In this document: in pieces, positions 44,563-58,300 of the stretch
Layout: every line of letters begins with the position of its first letter
Numbering within the stretch: position 1 is the stretch's first letter
Assembly (NCBI RefSeq): GCF_964204645.1
Contig: NC_134034.1
Location: 4,062,072 to 4,126,071, forward strand
From: Tubulanus polymorphus
Taxonomy: Eukaryota; Nemertea; Palaeonemertea; Tubulaniformes; Tubulanidae
DNA: 64,000 nucleotides
Direction of reading: 5' to 3'
The notes under the pieces: generated by a model
Told to the model about the DNA's origin: nothing
The model's database searches: none
What the model saw: the letters and a program-made list of their open reading frames with translations, nothing else
Made by a program: the position numbers and the translations under genes

Positions 44563-45797
44563 ACTAGGGGTCCAGGGACACCATGCCCACTTGGGAAGTG
44601 GTTTCAAATGCTCAACAATCTAACAATTTCAATATTCAACGCCCCCTGGTGACCATTTACAAAAACCAACGACCTTGAAACTCACCACAATCATAGAACA
44701 TGTCAGCAGCTACGATTTTGTAATTGATTGTGATAACAAAATATGCCTCGTTACCAATTTAATATGGAAATACAAAGTCATTCTACTATTCAACGCCCCC
44801 TGGTGACCATATTCAAAACCCAATGACCTCGAAACTCACCACAATCATAGAACATGTCATGAACTACAACTTTGCAATTGATCATGGTAACAAAATATGC
44901 CTAGGTACCAATATAATAAGGAAATACTAAGTTATTCTACTATTCAACGCCCCCTGGTGACCATATAGAAAAACTAATGTCCTTAAAACTCGCAACAATC
45001 ATAGGTGATGTCATGAGCTATAACTTTCCAATTGACTGTGGTTACAAAATATGCATAGGTACGAATATAATAAAGAAATGCTAAGATATTGTATTATTCA
45101 ACGCCCCCTGGTGACCATATACGAAATCCAATTACCTTGAAACTCACCACAATCATAGAACACGTTATTAGCTACAACTTTCTAATTGATTGTGGTAGCA
45201 AAATACGCTTAGGTATCAATATAATGTGGAAAAACTTTTTCCCACTTACGAATGAGTACTGGTGACACAAAGATGGCCGCCAATTGCGTCATAATTGGCT
45301 GATGAAAAATACCTGTCTCAGGTATAAAACATCCCTTTCCATAGAATACCCATCACAAATTGCAATGAGAAATAGCAAACCAGTAGGAAGCTACAGGACT
45401 CAGAATTCGGGCCAAAATTAACATTTTTGGGCACTAAAAAGGTCATAGGACGGCCATCTTGAGTCCGAACCACCCAATTTTTGTTATGTTGATGGGCCCT
45501 GGGGGGATTTACATATATCCGAAAGACCAAGGTAATTGATCAAAGCGTCTTCAAAATTTCCCTCAAAAACTTCAAAAATGTGTAAAAAGTGCTGATTTTG
45601 GCGAACAACAATGGCTGCCAGCCGGCCATCTTGAATCTGACAGGGCCAGTTTTTGGGCTGAAGATGTGTCTAGGGTCGATACATGTAAAAACCAAATACC
45701 AAATAACTGGATTCCGTCTACGGACGGACGGACGGACGGACGACGGACGAAAAGTGAACGCAATAGCCCGCTGGGACTAAAGTCCCAAGTGGGCTAA
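44563..45797 (+). mobile_element. Pearl-like element, best copy: four 154-base core units, (GGAC)n and end hairpin
   Basis: CTAGGGGTCCA start (44564). Core units begin at 44634, 44788, 44942 and 45096, exactly 154 apart. A unique part follows, then (GGAC)n at 45719-45749 and an end hairpin GCTGGGACTAAAGTCCCAAG within 45769-45797. The order left flank, roughly 160-base core tandem, ACGG microsatellite, short right end is that described for the bivalve pearl family, thought to be non-autonomous Helitron/Helentron relatives. No coding sequence. Confidence 0.75.
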
Positions 45798-46559
45798 AAA
45801 GGCTCTAATCAATAGAAATAGATTTAAAGGGGGAAACGTCAATTAAAAAAATATTTGTCAAAATTTCATTTTACCCCGTCAACCAATGTTTTGCACACTA
45901 AAATTCATGGACCAAATTACAGATTTTCAAATGTAAAAAAAATTGAATCTTTAGGCTTTATATTTCAATATTAACATCTGATCTTTTCAAGGAAACAACA
46001 AGGTCTTGTTTATAATCGAGCAGAACTTGCCTTCAAAAATTTGACACATTTAGGTCATGGAGGCAGTGATTGTGCAATGCCGACCAGTGAAAGGTATTGT
46101 AAGGTGCTGCCATCTTATGGAGCTTAAAAGAACTACTTTTATGTTGCGATTCTACAACAATTGGTTAATAATCGACAGATATTAATAATAAGGATACCAA
46201 CCGACCCCAAAATTGTTGTTGCAAATTCGCAACCCGGGTTAACATAGGGTTAAAATCTAACAATAATTTCTCAAATTCTATGCGTGATAAGATCGTGGCA
46301 CATATGAACTCTAAGTTCTAATCAGACTTTATTTCGACGCGTGATCATGCCTTGGAATTTGGATTGGAATACCGAAAATTGAGTTCAAAATTACTTGAAA
46401 ATGAACCAATTTTGATCGAGTGGGTCTGATATCTCAGTGGCGCCATCTGACGGGATAGCTGGTGTGCCGGTTCCCCATCACCGGTACCGTGATCAAATTC
46501 GCATATGTTTGTATGCCCGCATTGCTTATCAGCTTAGAAAAATTGCATCACTCGGACTC

Positions 46560-47262
46560 AAGATGGCTGTCCTGTGATCTTTTTTGTGCCAAAAATGTCA
46601 TTTTGCCCTGAATCGCGGGACCTGTAGCTTCCTAAAGGTTTGCAATTTTTCATTGAAATTCGCGATGGTTATATTTTGGGAAGGGATCTTTAACATATCA
46701 GACAGATGTTTTGATCAGTCAATTGCCACACAATAGGCAGCCAGTCTTAGTGTCATCAGTCCGTAGACAAAGGATTTTGGAAAATTTTTGGAAGATTTTG
46801 GATGAGGAAAATATGAACAGGTTTTAACTTGTAGTCTTCGATATTTGATAATATTGTCACCACTACTATAGGATTCATCACCTCATGTGCGAATTGAGAT
46901 TACCCAGATTATTGTTTTCGCTACGAGAGGGAGTTGAATATAGGATGATATACAATTTATCTATTTATATTGGTACCTACGGATATTTAGTAACCAGAAA
47001 CAATCGGAAAGTTGTAGATATTTTCTATGATTGTGGGGGTTTAAGGTAATCAGTTGGTTTTTTGGTCACCATAAGGCATGGATAGCCGAAAAACTTAGTA
47101 CTTTCACGTTGTATTGGTACCTATTAATTAAGGCATATTTTGTTACCGCAATCAATTGTAGCTTGTGACATGTTCTGTGATTGTGGTGAGTTTCAAAACC
47201 AGTTTCCTGATTGCGTAGAATTTCAAACCACTTTCCAAGTGGTTTGTGATATATTGGACCCC
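46560..47262 (-). mobile_element. Pearl-like element, reverse copy
   Basis: Ends TTGGACCCCTA, the reverse of the CTAGGGGTCCA start. Contains reverse core units (TGTGATTGTGGTGAGTTTC, TTTGTTACCGCAATCAATTG) and the tail sequences in reverse order. Confidence 0.65.
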
Positions 47263-47888
47263 TATTTTTACCTTCTAGTTTGACAAGGTTTACTGTAGTT
47301 CGTTTCCGTGAAATTCGCCGGCAAACGCACCGGATCATACTTTCATGCGAATGGAGAGACGCGTATGAAGATGAATAGCTTACTATTAATCAGATGTTGA
47401 TGACGCTGATTAACGGGAAGGTCACTCATTGTGGCCTACATCTATTGACAGAACGTGTGTCAACTACTCGTCGCTCGGCAAGTGCCGTCGTCGTCTCGTC
47501 TGTACGACACTAATTAACAACCGGTTGCGGCAAAAGAAAGGGATGCGGTCTGAATTGCGACTGACAAGGAATCATTAAATCACTCGTTGTTGGTGCTTTG
47601 AACGTGCGCGTGGTTCGGTTGATGATTCTGGGAAGTGTGGCCAGGCACCGATTGAGTTTCTTGGAATCGGGTAGTGCGTTATGCTTGATAATGAGAAGCC
47701 AATTCAGTTACGCAAATCTCTGCTTTCTCTTCATCGTTCTCTGGTGTGATCCTTTTATCCGTTTTCCTTTTTGTTCCTTTGTTTACGAGAAAAAAAACGA
47801 ACTTTCGAATCTTCGTTTCTGTTTTGAATGAACTCCTCCGATAAAAACACTTCTTATTTAAGGTCATCGTTGATATTAACTTTATAAT
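47263..47888. other. No gene recognised
   Basis: Unassigned spacer. Confidence 0.4.
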
Positions 47889-48623
47889 CAGGGGCGGATC
47901 CAGAAATTTGGGAAGAGAGGGACGAAGCGCAGTCAATTCCCGTTTATAATATAATTTGCTTTACATTCCAATGAAAAATGCATTCTGAAATTGACGATCG
48001 AACTTGAAAACGAGAAAACTAACTTGAAAGTTTATTGAAGCTTTCAAAAACAACACACATTGTTTAATACTGTCGAAAATAGTAAAATATGATATTTATT
48101 ATATACACATGTAATATAAAGGATCAATTAAGTCATTTTAGATTTGAATATATGAATAATTGAATTGAATTGACCGGCAACCAGTCTTAACTCCATAAAT
48201 TGATGACGTAGCACACATCCTCTCAAAAATAATCATAAAAGTTTATCTAAAATGAAATAATAGTAATGAAATATATTTAGTTACAAAGCAACTGCCTAAA
48301 TTGACAATTGTAATTGTTACTTTGAAAAACCAACGTAACAACAATATCGATGACGTAGTGCACATCGACTCACACAGAACCCCCATATAACGCATACTAG
48401 GTATCAACGTATATAAACATTATCGTAACTGTTTTAACGGCATCAAAAATAGTTGTGCATTACTTGCAGTGATCGCTGGCAGATGACGAAACAGCAATCG
48501 ATAAATATTTGAATTGTGGTTAGTTTCACCATTAATATGATTGGTATCACTATCGGAAAATTTGCGAACACGGAGCGGGGAAGCGTTGAACCTCTAACCT
48601 CCCTTACCTTGGATTCGCCCCTG
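47889..48623. mobile_element. hAT-like element, third internal type
   Basis: CAGGGGCGGATCCAG at the left and TTGGATTCGCCCCTG at the right, with an AT-rich inside unrelated to the copies at 9879 and 37668. No clear target duplication. Confidence 0.55.
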
Positions 48624-49874
48624 GTATACGTTTCATGATTTCTAGCTCGAAGTAATTGAGAATGAGAATACTTATATTGTACTACGTGTACTTACATAGT
48701 AACGTACGTCTCTGATAACTCGATTTATTAATGAATTGACGATGAGAAGTGTCCACCATCGGTGACTAATCATAACTTAACTGAATCCCTGTCGTTATAT
48801 TTTATCGATATCAAACAATACTACGATTCTTCAAAGATGGTGCAGGGTAGATCCAGGGTCCAATTTTGAATAAGCCACCAAAATAAAAAGATATACATTG
48901 TAGGTATCAACCCCAATGCGCGGTAAAATCATTTTCAACCATTTTTGTTGTTTTTTACTCAAGGCGTGCGATCGATGAAAACGTTTGAAGCACACGCTTG
49001 AATATTTGGCCTGATAGAATATTCGAGCAATTTCTAAATTCATTTCGAATTTTTCAGTCTTTCCAAAAGGGGCATTTCAGATTTTTGAGTGCCTCACGTG
49101 AGGCATGTGATGTACCCTAAATCCACCGCCCAGTGGATCAGCAAATTGAAATAGACACGGAATTTGAAAAAGGCAGACTTGCAATGCGATGGCTGCAAGC
49201 ACGAATATTAGTGTGGGCTTCTGGTAGCACTTACACAGATTATTTAGGACAAAAGGGGATTTTATGGCCCTCATCACGACCCATTTCGACTTATTTCTAT
49301 CCTTTTTAATATTCTCTTCGCCAAAAATAGTTCTCGCATCTTAAAGAGGGCACCATCGAATTTTGGAAATCCGCCTGCGAATTGATCGAATTATTTCGTC
49401 ACCGTTCGGTTGACCTTGACCTCGACCTAGTAGGCGTATGTGACGCCAGATACAAGTAGCAGGCGAAAGAGACACCCGACTGTCCTGTAATTATAGCGTA
49501 ATACGAGACACCACCAAAAAATTGCGCACAGACGAAACCGAATATCGGGTCCACTAACTGACGTGTGTACGTGCATGCTAGTTCGTAAATGGCCAACTTT
49601 CTTTCTTGTCTTCTCCTTCGTTCGATTGCTATTCACGTCATGTGCAATATGGCAGTGACATTTTTTTTCTTTTATTGTCGCGATACATTTCCTAAGAGTT
49701 CGTTTCCTACCGATCACCTATCGTATTATGAAGAACAAGTAGTACACGTAAAGTACATGTATACCCTACAGGATAGGGCGTACGTACTTGTCGGATGAAG
49801 CACAATTCCAATACCGCTATTTTTTTCTTAGGTCTTTACTCGACTACAATCCTCTATACCCTACGTGCTTTTTG
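48624..49874. other. No gene recognised
   Basis: Open frames here are short and without motifs. Confidence 0.4.
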
Positions 49875-49879
49875 CTGAC

Positions 49880-50125
49880 CAGGCGCGGATCGAGGTTTTT
49901 TTCCAGGAGTGGGTTCATAAAGAATAATAATGTTAAACCGCCGAATAAAATCTCTGATAGGGGGCCTATACGGTATATTGTTTGGCCAAACATTAGATTA
50001 TATAGTACCGATTGGGTAGTACTGTTCGCCCGCTTTGTCTTGAGTACATTCCTTCAAGAAAACGATTAAAAACGGGGATGGGGGTATCGACTCCTCAAAC
50101 CCCCACCCCCATGGATCCGCGCCTG
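49880..50125. mobile_element. hAT-like MITE with perfect CTGAC duplication
   Basis: CAGGCGCGGATCGAGG to ATGGATCCGCGCCTG, flanked by CTGAC at 49875-49879 and 50126-50130. Sister copy of 25682-25939. Confidence 0.8.
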
Positions 50126-50130
50126 CTGAC

Positions 50131-51085
50131 CTAGCATTTCGGTTGATATAAGGTTATTTCTGCCGAAACTGCGCATTACTGATCAATACCGACAATAAGC
50201 GGGTTTCAAGCGCGTTCCATGATCCACTGGATAATGCAACACGACGACGAATATCCGATTTTTCACATTAGAACGTCGTTCTTATTCCCGCGTGTCAATG
50301 TTCGTAATGATTATAGTATGGCAATGTTCTGCTGTGTTAAGTTGTTGTTGTCCTCTCTATTTGGGCCGTGATATAACGGACGCGATTAGTACATCAACGC
50401 AAAAAAGCCGATGACCGAAACCATTTTCATATATATTACGGTTATTATATACGTCTATATTTGTTTCTCGTTTGTATTTGAAATTACATTCGTCCAGACG
50501 ATTTCTTTTTCTATCTAAAAATTAATACCAAAAGTGAAGACCCGACGGACTTATATTTCTTTGTTTCCTATTTGTCTCATTGGAAGCTACGGAAGCATCT
50601 TGAAAATGGTTTGGGCCATTTGATGATATGTTGGTATAGTATTTTTTTTTTCAAATAAAAAGGTGTGACTTTTAACAACTTAACAATTTGCCGAAAAAAA
50701 TTAACAAATCGGTTTTGGTGGGACGATTGTTGCGGAATCTCCAGAAACGAGGTGATTGTTTAGCCGAAGGTATGTTTGCCTTTATCAAAAATGATGTCTA
50801 TCTAATGTCAAGCCGTTTTCAGGTCACCTACCTTGCTAATAGTACACACACACCGAGTCAAGGTGAAAGCTTCGGGATTTTTAAATGTTAAAAAAATTAA
50901 AGTGCAAATTCTTAATGCAAATTTTCTTAATAGCACTCAAGATAGCGCAATATACCACATGAATTGATTATTCCACTCGTGGCGAGGGTCCACCGGTTCG
51001 ACCTCCTCCGAATCTTCCGCATGCATGTGACCCAGCAATGCTGCTGCTGAAATCGAGGATTGCACGCACTTACGGCAAGTAAGAT
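50131..51085. other. No gene recognised
   Basis: AT-rich. A piece near 50975-51000 resembles the AGGATTCCAC/GAGGGTCCACC motifs of intron 6. Confidence 0.4.
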
Positions 51086-51222
51086 CTGGTTCCAGTTTCA
51101 TGAAAAAGTCTAAGCCAAGATCGGTTAAGTTTGAATTGTTGTCCTCGTTGAAAACATGAAGTAACCAATAGCAGTTACACCAAAAACTTGAGTTAAACCT
51201 TTTTGTGGAACTGGGCCCCTGG
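51086..51222. mobile_element. Short palindromic MITE (CTGGGCCC family), reverse
   Basis: Related to 53528-53664 in reverse orientation (TCCAGTTTCATGAAAAAGTC at one end, GTGGAACTGGGCCCCTGG at the other). The left border of the 4.2-kb duplication (51108) cuts through it. Confidence 0.65.
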
Positions 51223-53527
51223 TCTTAAAACATATTTCATGTAAACGGCCTATATCAATTGGTAGCCAATCATTTAGTTTTATTTCACTAACACAATGAA
51301 ACTGACTTCCATGAAATATTCGGGAGAGTGAGTCGATTCAAATCTTTAAGAAGAGACTTAAAACACTTATTTTAATGCAACTTACAAGTAATCATAAGTA
51401 ATGCTATAGTGTCAATGCTATAGTGAGTCGTCCCGGCTAACGCGCTGTGTAATACATTTTTTAATCAAGATTGAACCGACGATCGAACCGAAAATTCTCA
51501 AAATTATTTATCAATAATATTCGGATTCTGCAGCCTGGGACACCATATTGCAGTCTTCAGACCGGGTCAAGGTCAAGAGATTATTCAAATAAAGATCCAC
51601 CCGGTGTCGGCGTTACTACGGGCTTACGCGCATTCTTCTATATTTCTATCAATATCGAACCAAATTTTTATTTTCGAACATTTTCATCATCACTTATCAA
51701 TAATATCGGAATAGAGCTGCCTAAACTACGACTTCATATCAGATTTCTGGTGACCGGGTCAAGGTCGAGAAATTTGATCAATAAAGCATGAAAAAAATGC
51801 GTAATTGAAATGCGTGAGAAAAATGCATTCAACGTTCACGCGAGTCAACTTTAGCGCAAGTCGTGAAATGCATGCACGAACAAGTGACGGGTGTCATGCA
51901 GATTGGAGTAATCATCTCGTCAAGATGATTATATCAAGGTTTCGCAGTAAACGCACGATTGCTGATGTTTAATGGGTTACCTATGCTGGTTGATTCGGGC
52001 CACGTCGAGATTTTTCGATCACGAACAATCGAAAAACAAACTTGATAGCGAGGAAACAAATATTTAGGGCGAGAAGACAAATTAACGAATCAGCCACCAT
52101 TCGGCACAACTTTACTTATAGTAAGAATTAGTTCATTTTCAATGAACTTTGAACTGGATTTTTAGGCTCCCAAATGGAAATGTTGTCAAACAAGTCATCG
52201 CATGGATATGAGATTAACGTCCCAATGAGTGTATGGTAGAGTTTACTGAAAATTGATTTTATCATTAAGAAAAGTTGATTCGAATTTAATCGAAATGCGA
52301 AGAAATCGAAGCGCGGTTACCGAGTTACCTCTAGCGAACCTAGCGGATCCTCGCCTGCCATACGTGGAATCCTCGATTGCCACTGAAGCGGTGCGGATAT
52401 TCCCTTACACAAAGGCAATACATCGTACGATGTCGCTTGAACCCTCCGATGATTTCATTCTGTGCAACAAAAAAAAATTATTTTCGATTTCTGCAGAAAT
52501 CGATGTCGTGTCGAAATCGTATACCCCGAGAGGGCCGATGATTTGAGATTACTTCAATAATCTTCTTGCGTAGGCCTACGTGGGTTATACGTACTTTACT
52601 CTACCGCCGGGCGTTCGCTGGTTCGATTCATTGACTTAGACTTTTCAAGCGTTTTTCAAAACCAGTAATATGTCAACTCGAATACGTGTTGACATATGTA
52701 GTGATATTGTGTAAATAAATTTTTGTTTTCGAAGACTGAAGTTACTACATGCGTATGTTTGAACAGAGCCAATAGTACACCGAACAGTGGAAAACATTCG
52801 TTTTTCGAATGCCTTTTCATATAGAACGGTTTCATGGAACGCCCGCGAATAAAAATAAATGAAAAAGAGCTAACGACATGATCGAATGCCACCACTGCGC
52901 GTGAGAGTCATTTTTCAGCGAATTCAGTTGTTGAAATTTCGAAAAAAGAACGCGGCTGTCGTCGAGTTTTCTATTCTATACAGTTCCGGTATATGAAACA
53001 GATATTTCACGCTGTGCGCGATTATTGGTCGCAATCTACTTTACAAAAACAGATAGAACTGACAGTAATAGTAATAGATAGTAATTTAATGGGGTACCGG
53101 CACCGCTACTGTGGCAATCGAGGATTCCACGTATGGCAGGCGAGGATCCGCCAGCTTCGCCAGTGGTCACTCGGTTGCCGCGCGATTTTTTCTACGTTTC
53201 AATTATATTCGAGTCAACTTTTTTCATTTAGTTAATCAATTTCGATCTTATATATCTCTTTTATCACTTATTTGAAAAGATTGGCATTTTGGAGCCTAAA
53301 AATACAGTTAAAAGTTCATCGAAAATGAACTAATTTTCACTGTATTGTAGCGCCATCTGGTTTGTGCCGATACCCCATTACTATAGCCCCCATTTCACTG
53401 TTCAAAGGCGCATTCCATTAAATCGGTATTATTACCCCCAGCCTAGCTCTATTCGTGTATCAGTTATCTCTCCACGGGCGAAGTAATATCCTAGCAGCTT
53501 CTAGGCGCCCAGGAGTCATCTATGAGA

Positions 53528-53664
53528 CCTGGGCCCAGTTTCACGAAAATGTTTAACTAAAATTTTTTGTGTAATCGCTATTGGTTACTTCATGTTTTTA
53601 ATGAGGAAAACAATTCAAATTTAACCGTTTTAAGCTCAAACTTTTTCATGAAACTGGGCCCAGG
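53528..53664. mobile_element. Palindromic MITE (CTGGGCCC family)
   Basis: CCTGGGCCCAGTTTCACGAAAA to TTTTTCATGAAACTGGGCCCAGG-type inverted ends, 137 bases. Copied at 57741-57877. Confidence 0.75.
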
Positions 53665-53717
53665 TACCCATTTACACCTGTGGATGGAGAGAAGCAATGA
53701 GGATAAGTGTTTTGCCC

Positions 53718-53790
53718 CTGGGACACTGGGTTCGAATCCACGGCCTGGCTTCCCACAGTCGAACGCTCTAACCAATCGCCCACTGCACAC
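53718..53790 (-). repeat. tRNA-derived SINE head (box A and box B)
   Basis: On the minus strand: GCGATTGGTTAGAGCG (box A region, 53764-53779) and GGATTCGAACC (box B, within 53728-53740), 73 bases in all, tRNA-sized. The arms do not pair as a full cloverleaf by eye, so a SINE is more likely than a working tRNA. Copied at 57931-58003. Confidence 0.6.
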
Positions 53791-55320
53791 AGCAGTAACA
53801 TTTTACGGTTCAACGACACCATGCTCACTTGGAATGCTTGACAATCTGATATTTCTAATATTCAACACCCCCTGGTGAACAAATACTGTAATTAATGTCG
53901 ACATTCATAGAACATACCATATCATTAATTGCGATTTTGCAATTGATTGTGTTCCCAAATATGTGTTTTTTATATGATATTTAGGCCTACGGAAGTACCA
54001 CGGTATTCCGCTATTCAGGCTACAGAACCCAATTGTTGAGGTAATAGTAACGGGGTTTTATGTGTATGGGAAAAGATAGTGTGTGTAGTGTGTGCGCGAC
54101 AGCGCACATTAGATGTGTGCTGGTGCGCACACTAAAAAGGCAATTGGCTCGGATTAAAAGGTGGGAGTTTGTGAGAAAGACGGAAGAGAATTTACTTGCT
54201 ATATTTGAAATATTAGGATAAATAAGGGATGTTTAGCGTAGTACAGGGGGGAGTAGAATGGAAGTTGCAGGGATAAGACATACCAAATAGGGTAAGGTTA
54301 GAAGCGGGTGAGGTCATGGTTTAGGAATGTGAAAAAAGTACGTAGAGTATACAAGTCAAGGGTTTTTGGAGTACAAATGACATATGGGAGAGTACAAGGG
54401 AGATGGGAGATAAAGCAGAGATAACGTTACTAATAGGAAGTGAAAATGAAGAAAATCGTGATCATACCAGATAGAAGTGTTAGTATTTAATATCTACTTA
54501 GGACGAGGCAGGTCAGCGAAAGGAACGAGATACCGTACATACAATATCCAGCGGTACAGCATTAGTGAGAAGGACGATGGAGGACACAAGTGGTTGAGAA
54601 TCTAGCGGAATGTAACTGGTGGTACAGATCGTTAAGTCCCACTACACAATGATCTTGGAATTCATCATAATCAAATAACATGATATGAGCTACTGAGTTG
54701 CAAACGATTTTGTGGTTATAAAATATGCATAGACACTGCGGTACTCATATTGATTTAAAAATTGTATGTTATTTGACATTCAACTCCCCTGGTGCCTGGT
54801 CGATCCACGCAGGGAGATGTTGGCCTTTCCTACAACAGCGCTAACAATTATCATATATCAAGCAGGGGCGGATCTAGGGTTTGATTAAGGAGGGGAACAG
54901 GTGAAGTTAGGGCACATTTTGATGAATTAGGGCACACCGGAGGTGTGAGGCACACTTCGTACCGCAGGTAAATTTGATGCAATTTTAGAGCTATCTGGGC
55001 TTTTCTGGTGGCACCTGGGAGCCTTTGCAAATCCTGTATCCTACTGTCTGTCACACCTGCTCTCCGTGCGACGTTTTGGTCCGTAATCTTTAGTGAGAAG
55101 TCCCATTATATAATATTAGGTAAAATTCCTAAACATTTCTATATTGACGTCAAAGTGGCTAAAATTACCGCTCTCATGGATATTAGTGGTAATTTTAGCC
55201 CACTTGGAACTTGAATCCCAGAGCGGGCTATTCTCGAAAGTTTTATCTATCAAATAACAAACACAAATCGGTGTGAATGTAATAGGGAGATTAATTGAGA
55301 GGCAGCTACTGTTTTTAGAA

Positions 55321-58300
55321 GTCTAAGCCAAGATCGGTTAAGTTTGAATTGTTGTCCTCGTTGAAAACATGAAGTAACCAATAGCAGTTACACCAAAAAC
55401 TTGAGTTAAACCTTTTTGTGGAACTGGGCCCCTGGTCTTAAAACATATTTCATGTAAACGGCCTATATCAATTGGTAGCCAATCATTTAGTTTTATTTCA
55501 CTAACACAATGAAACTGACTTCCATGAAATATTCGGGAGAGTGAGTCGATTCAAATCTTTAAGAAGAGACTTAAAACACTTATTTTAATGCAACTTACAA
55601 GTAATCATAAGTAATGCTATAGTGTCAATGCTATAGTGAGTCGTCCCGGCTAACGCGCTGTGTAATACATTTTTTAATCAAGATTGAACCGACGATCGAA
55701 CCGAAAATTCTCAAAATTATTTATCAATAATATTCGGATTCTGCAGCCTGGGACACCATATTGCAGTCTTCAGACCGGGTCAAGGTCAAGAGATTATTCA
55801 AATAAAGATCCACCCGGTGTCGGCGTTACTACGGGCTTACGCGCATTCTTCTATATTTCTATCAATATCGAACCAAATTTTTATTTTCGAACATTTTCAT
55901 CATCACTTATCAATAATATCGGAATAGAGCTGCCTAAACTACGACTTCATATCAGATTTCTGGTGACCGGGTCAAGGTCGAGAAATTTGATCAATAAAGC
56001 ATGAAAAAAATGCGTAATTGAAATGCGTGAGAAAAATGCATTCAACGTTCACGCGAGTCAACTTAAGCGCAAGTCGTGAAATGCATGCACGAACAAGTGA
56101 CGGGTGTCATGCAGATTGGAGTAATCATCTCGTCAAGATGATTATATCAAGGTTTCGCAGTAAACGCACGATTGCTGATGTTTAATGGGTTACCTATGCT
56201 GGTTGATTCGGGCCACGTCGAGATTTTTCGATCACGAACAATCGAAAAACAAACTTGATAGCGAGGAAACAAATATTTAGGGCGAGAAGACAAATTAACG
56301 AATCAGCCACCATTCGGCACAACTTTACTTATAGTAAGAATTAGTTCATTTTCAATGAACTTTGAACTGGATTTTTAGGCTCCCAAATGGAAATGTTGTC
56401 AAACAAGTCATCGCATGGATATGAGATTAACGTCCCAATGAGTGTATGGTAGAGTTTACTGAAAATTGATTTTATCATTAAGAAAAGTTGATTCGAATTT
56501 AATCGAAATGCGAAGAAATCGAAGCGCGGTTACCGAGTTACCTCTAGCGAACCTAGCGGATCCTCGCCTGCCATACGTGGAATCCTCGATTGCCACTGAA
56601 GCGGTGCGGATATTCCCTTACACAAAGGCAATACATCGTACGATGTCGCTTGAACCCTCCGATGATTTCATTCTGTGCAACAAAAAAAAATTATTTTCGA
56701 TTTCTGCAGAAATCGATGTCGTGTCGAAATCGTATACCCCGAGAGGGCCGATGATTTGAGATTACTTCAATAATCTTCTTGCGTAGGCCTACGTGGGTTA
56801 TACGTACTTTACTCTACCGCCGGGCGTTCGCTGGTTCGATTCATTGACTTAGACTTTTCAAGCGTTTTTCAAAACCAGTAATATGTCAACTCGAATACGT
56901 GTTGACATATGTAGTGATATTGTGTAAATAAATTTTTGTTTTCGAAGACTGAAGTTACTACATGCGTATGTTTGAACAGAGCCAATAGTACACCGAACAG
57001 TGGAAAACATTCGTTTTTCGAATGCCTTTTCATATAGAACGGTTTCATGGAACGCCCGCGAATAAAAATAAATGAAAAAGAGCTAACGACATGATCGAAT
57101 GCCACCACTGCGCGTGAGAGTCATTTTTCAGCGAATTCAGTTGTTGAAATTTCGAAAAAAGAACGCGGCTGTCGTCGAGTTTTCTATTCTATACAGTTCC
57201 GGTATATGAAACAGATATTTCACGCTGTGCGCGATTATTGGTCGCAATCTACTTTACAAAAACAGATAGAACTGACAGTAATAGTAATAGATAGTAATTT
57301 AATGGGGTACCGGCACCGCTACTGTGGCAATCGAGGATTCCACGTATGGCAGGCGAGGATCCGCCAGCTTCGCCAGTGGTCACTCGGTTGCCGCGCGATT
57401 TTTTCTACGTTTCAATTATATTCGAGTCAACTTTTTTCATTTAGTTAATCAATTTCGATCTTATATATCTCTTTTATCACTTATTTGAAAAGATTGGCAT
57501 TTTGGAGCCTAAAAATACAGTTAAAAGTTCATCGAAAATGAACTAATTTTCACTGTATTGTAGCGCCATCTGGTTTGTGCCGATACCCCATTACTATAGC
57601 CCCCATTTCACTGTTCAAAGGCGCATTCCATTAAATCGGTATTATTACCCCCAGCCTAGCTCTATTCGTGTATCAGTTATCTCTCCACGGGCGAAGTAAT
57701 ATCCTAGCAGCTTCTAGGCGCCCAGGAGTCATCTATGAGACCTGGGCCCAGTTTCACGAAAATGTTTAACTAAAATTTTTTGTGTAATCGCTATTGGTTA
57801 CTTCATGTTTTTAATGAGGAAAACAATTCAAATTTAACCGTTTTAAGCTCAAACTTTTTCATGAAACTGGGCCCAGGTACCCATTTACACCTGTGGATGG
57901 AGAGAAGCAATGAGGATAAGTGTTTTGCCCCTGGGACACTGGGTTCGAATCCACGGCCTGGCTTCCCACAGTCGAACGCTCTAACCAATCGCCCACTGCA
58001 CACAGCAGTAACATTTTAGGGTTCAACGACACCATGCTCACTTGGAATGCTTGACAATCTGATATTTCTAATATTCAACACCCCCTGGTGAACAAATACT
58101 GTAATTAATGTCGACATTCATAGAACATACCATATCATTAATTGCGATTTTGCAATTGATTGTGTTCCCAAATATGTGTTTTTTATATGATATTTAGGCC
58201 TACGGAAGTACCACGGTATTCCGCTATTCAGGCTACAGAACCCAATTGTTGAGGTAATAGTAACGGGGTTTTATGTGTATGGGAAAAGATAGTGTGTGTA

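Larger units (their letters stand above)
51108..55320 (+). repeat. 4213-base tandem duplication, copy 1
   Basis: Every position I compared is repeated 4213 bases downstream. The unit starts GTCTAAGCCAAGATCGG and ends CTACTGTTTTTAGAA. Inside are a CTGGGCCC MITE (53528-53664), a reverse tRNA-derived SINE head (53718-53790), a broken pearl-like element (about 53812-54795), the left end of an hAT-like element (54864), a piece of the foldback element (55041) and a pearl-type end (55135-55228). No gene was recognised. Confidence 0.95.

Noticed and set aside
51471-51791. 106-codon frame present in both copies of the 4.2-kb duplication
   Set aside because: Identity between copies reflects the recent duplication, not selection; no motif or codon bias.
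53718-53790. Working tRNA gene
   Set aside because: Boxes A and B are present but the acceptor and anticodon arms do not pair convincingly, and it sits among mobile elements; called a SINE head.
54050-54620. Purine-rich stretch in the duplicated unit, looked at as a possible decayed coding region
   Set aside because: No frame on either strand gave a recognisable protein.
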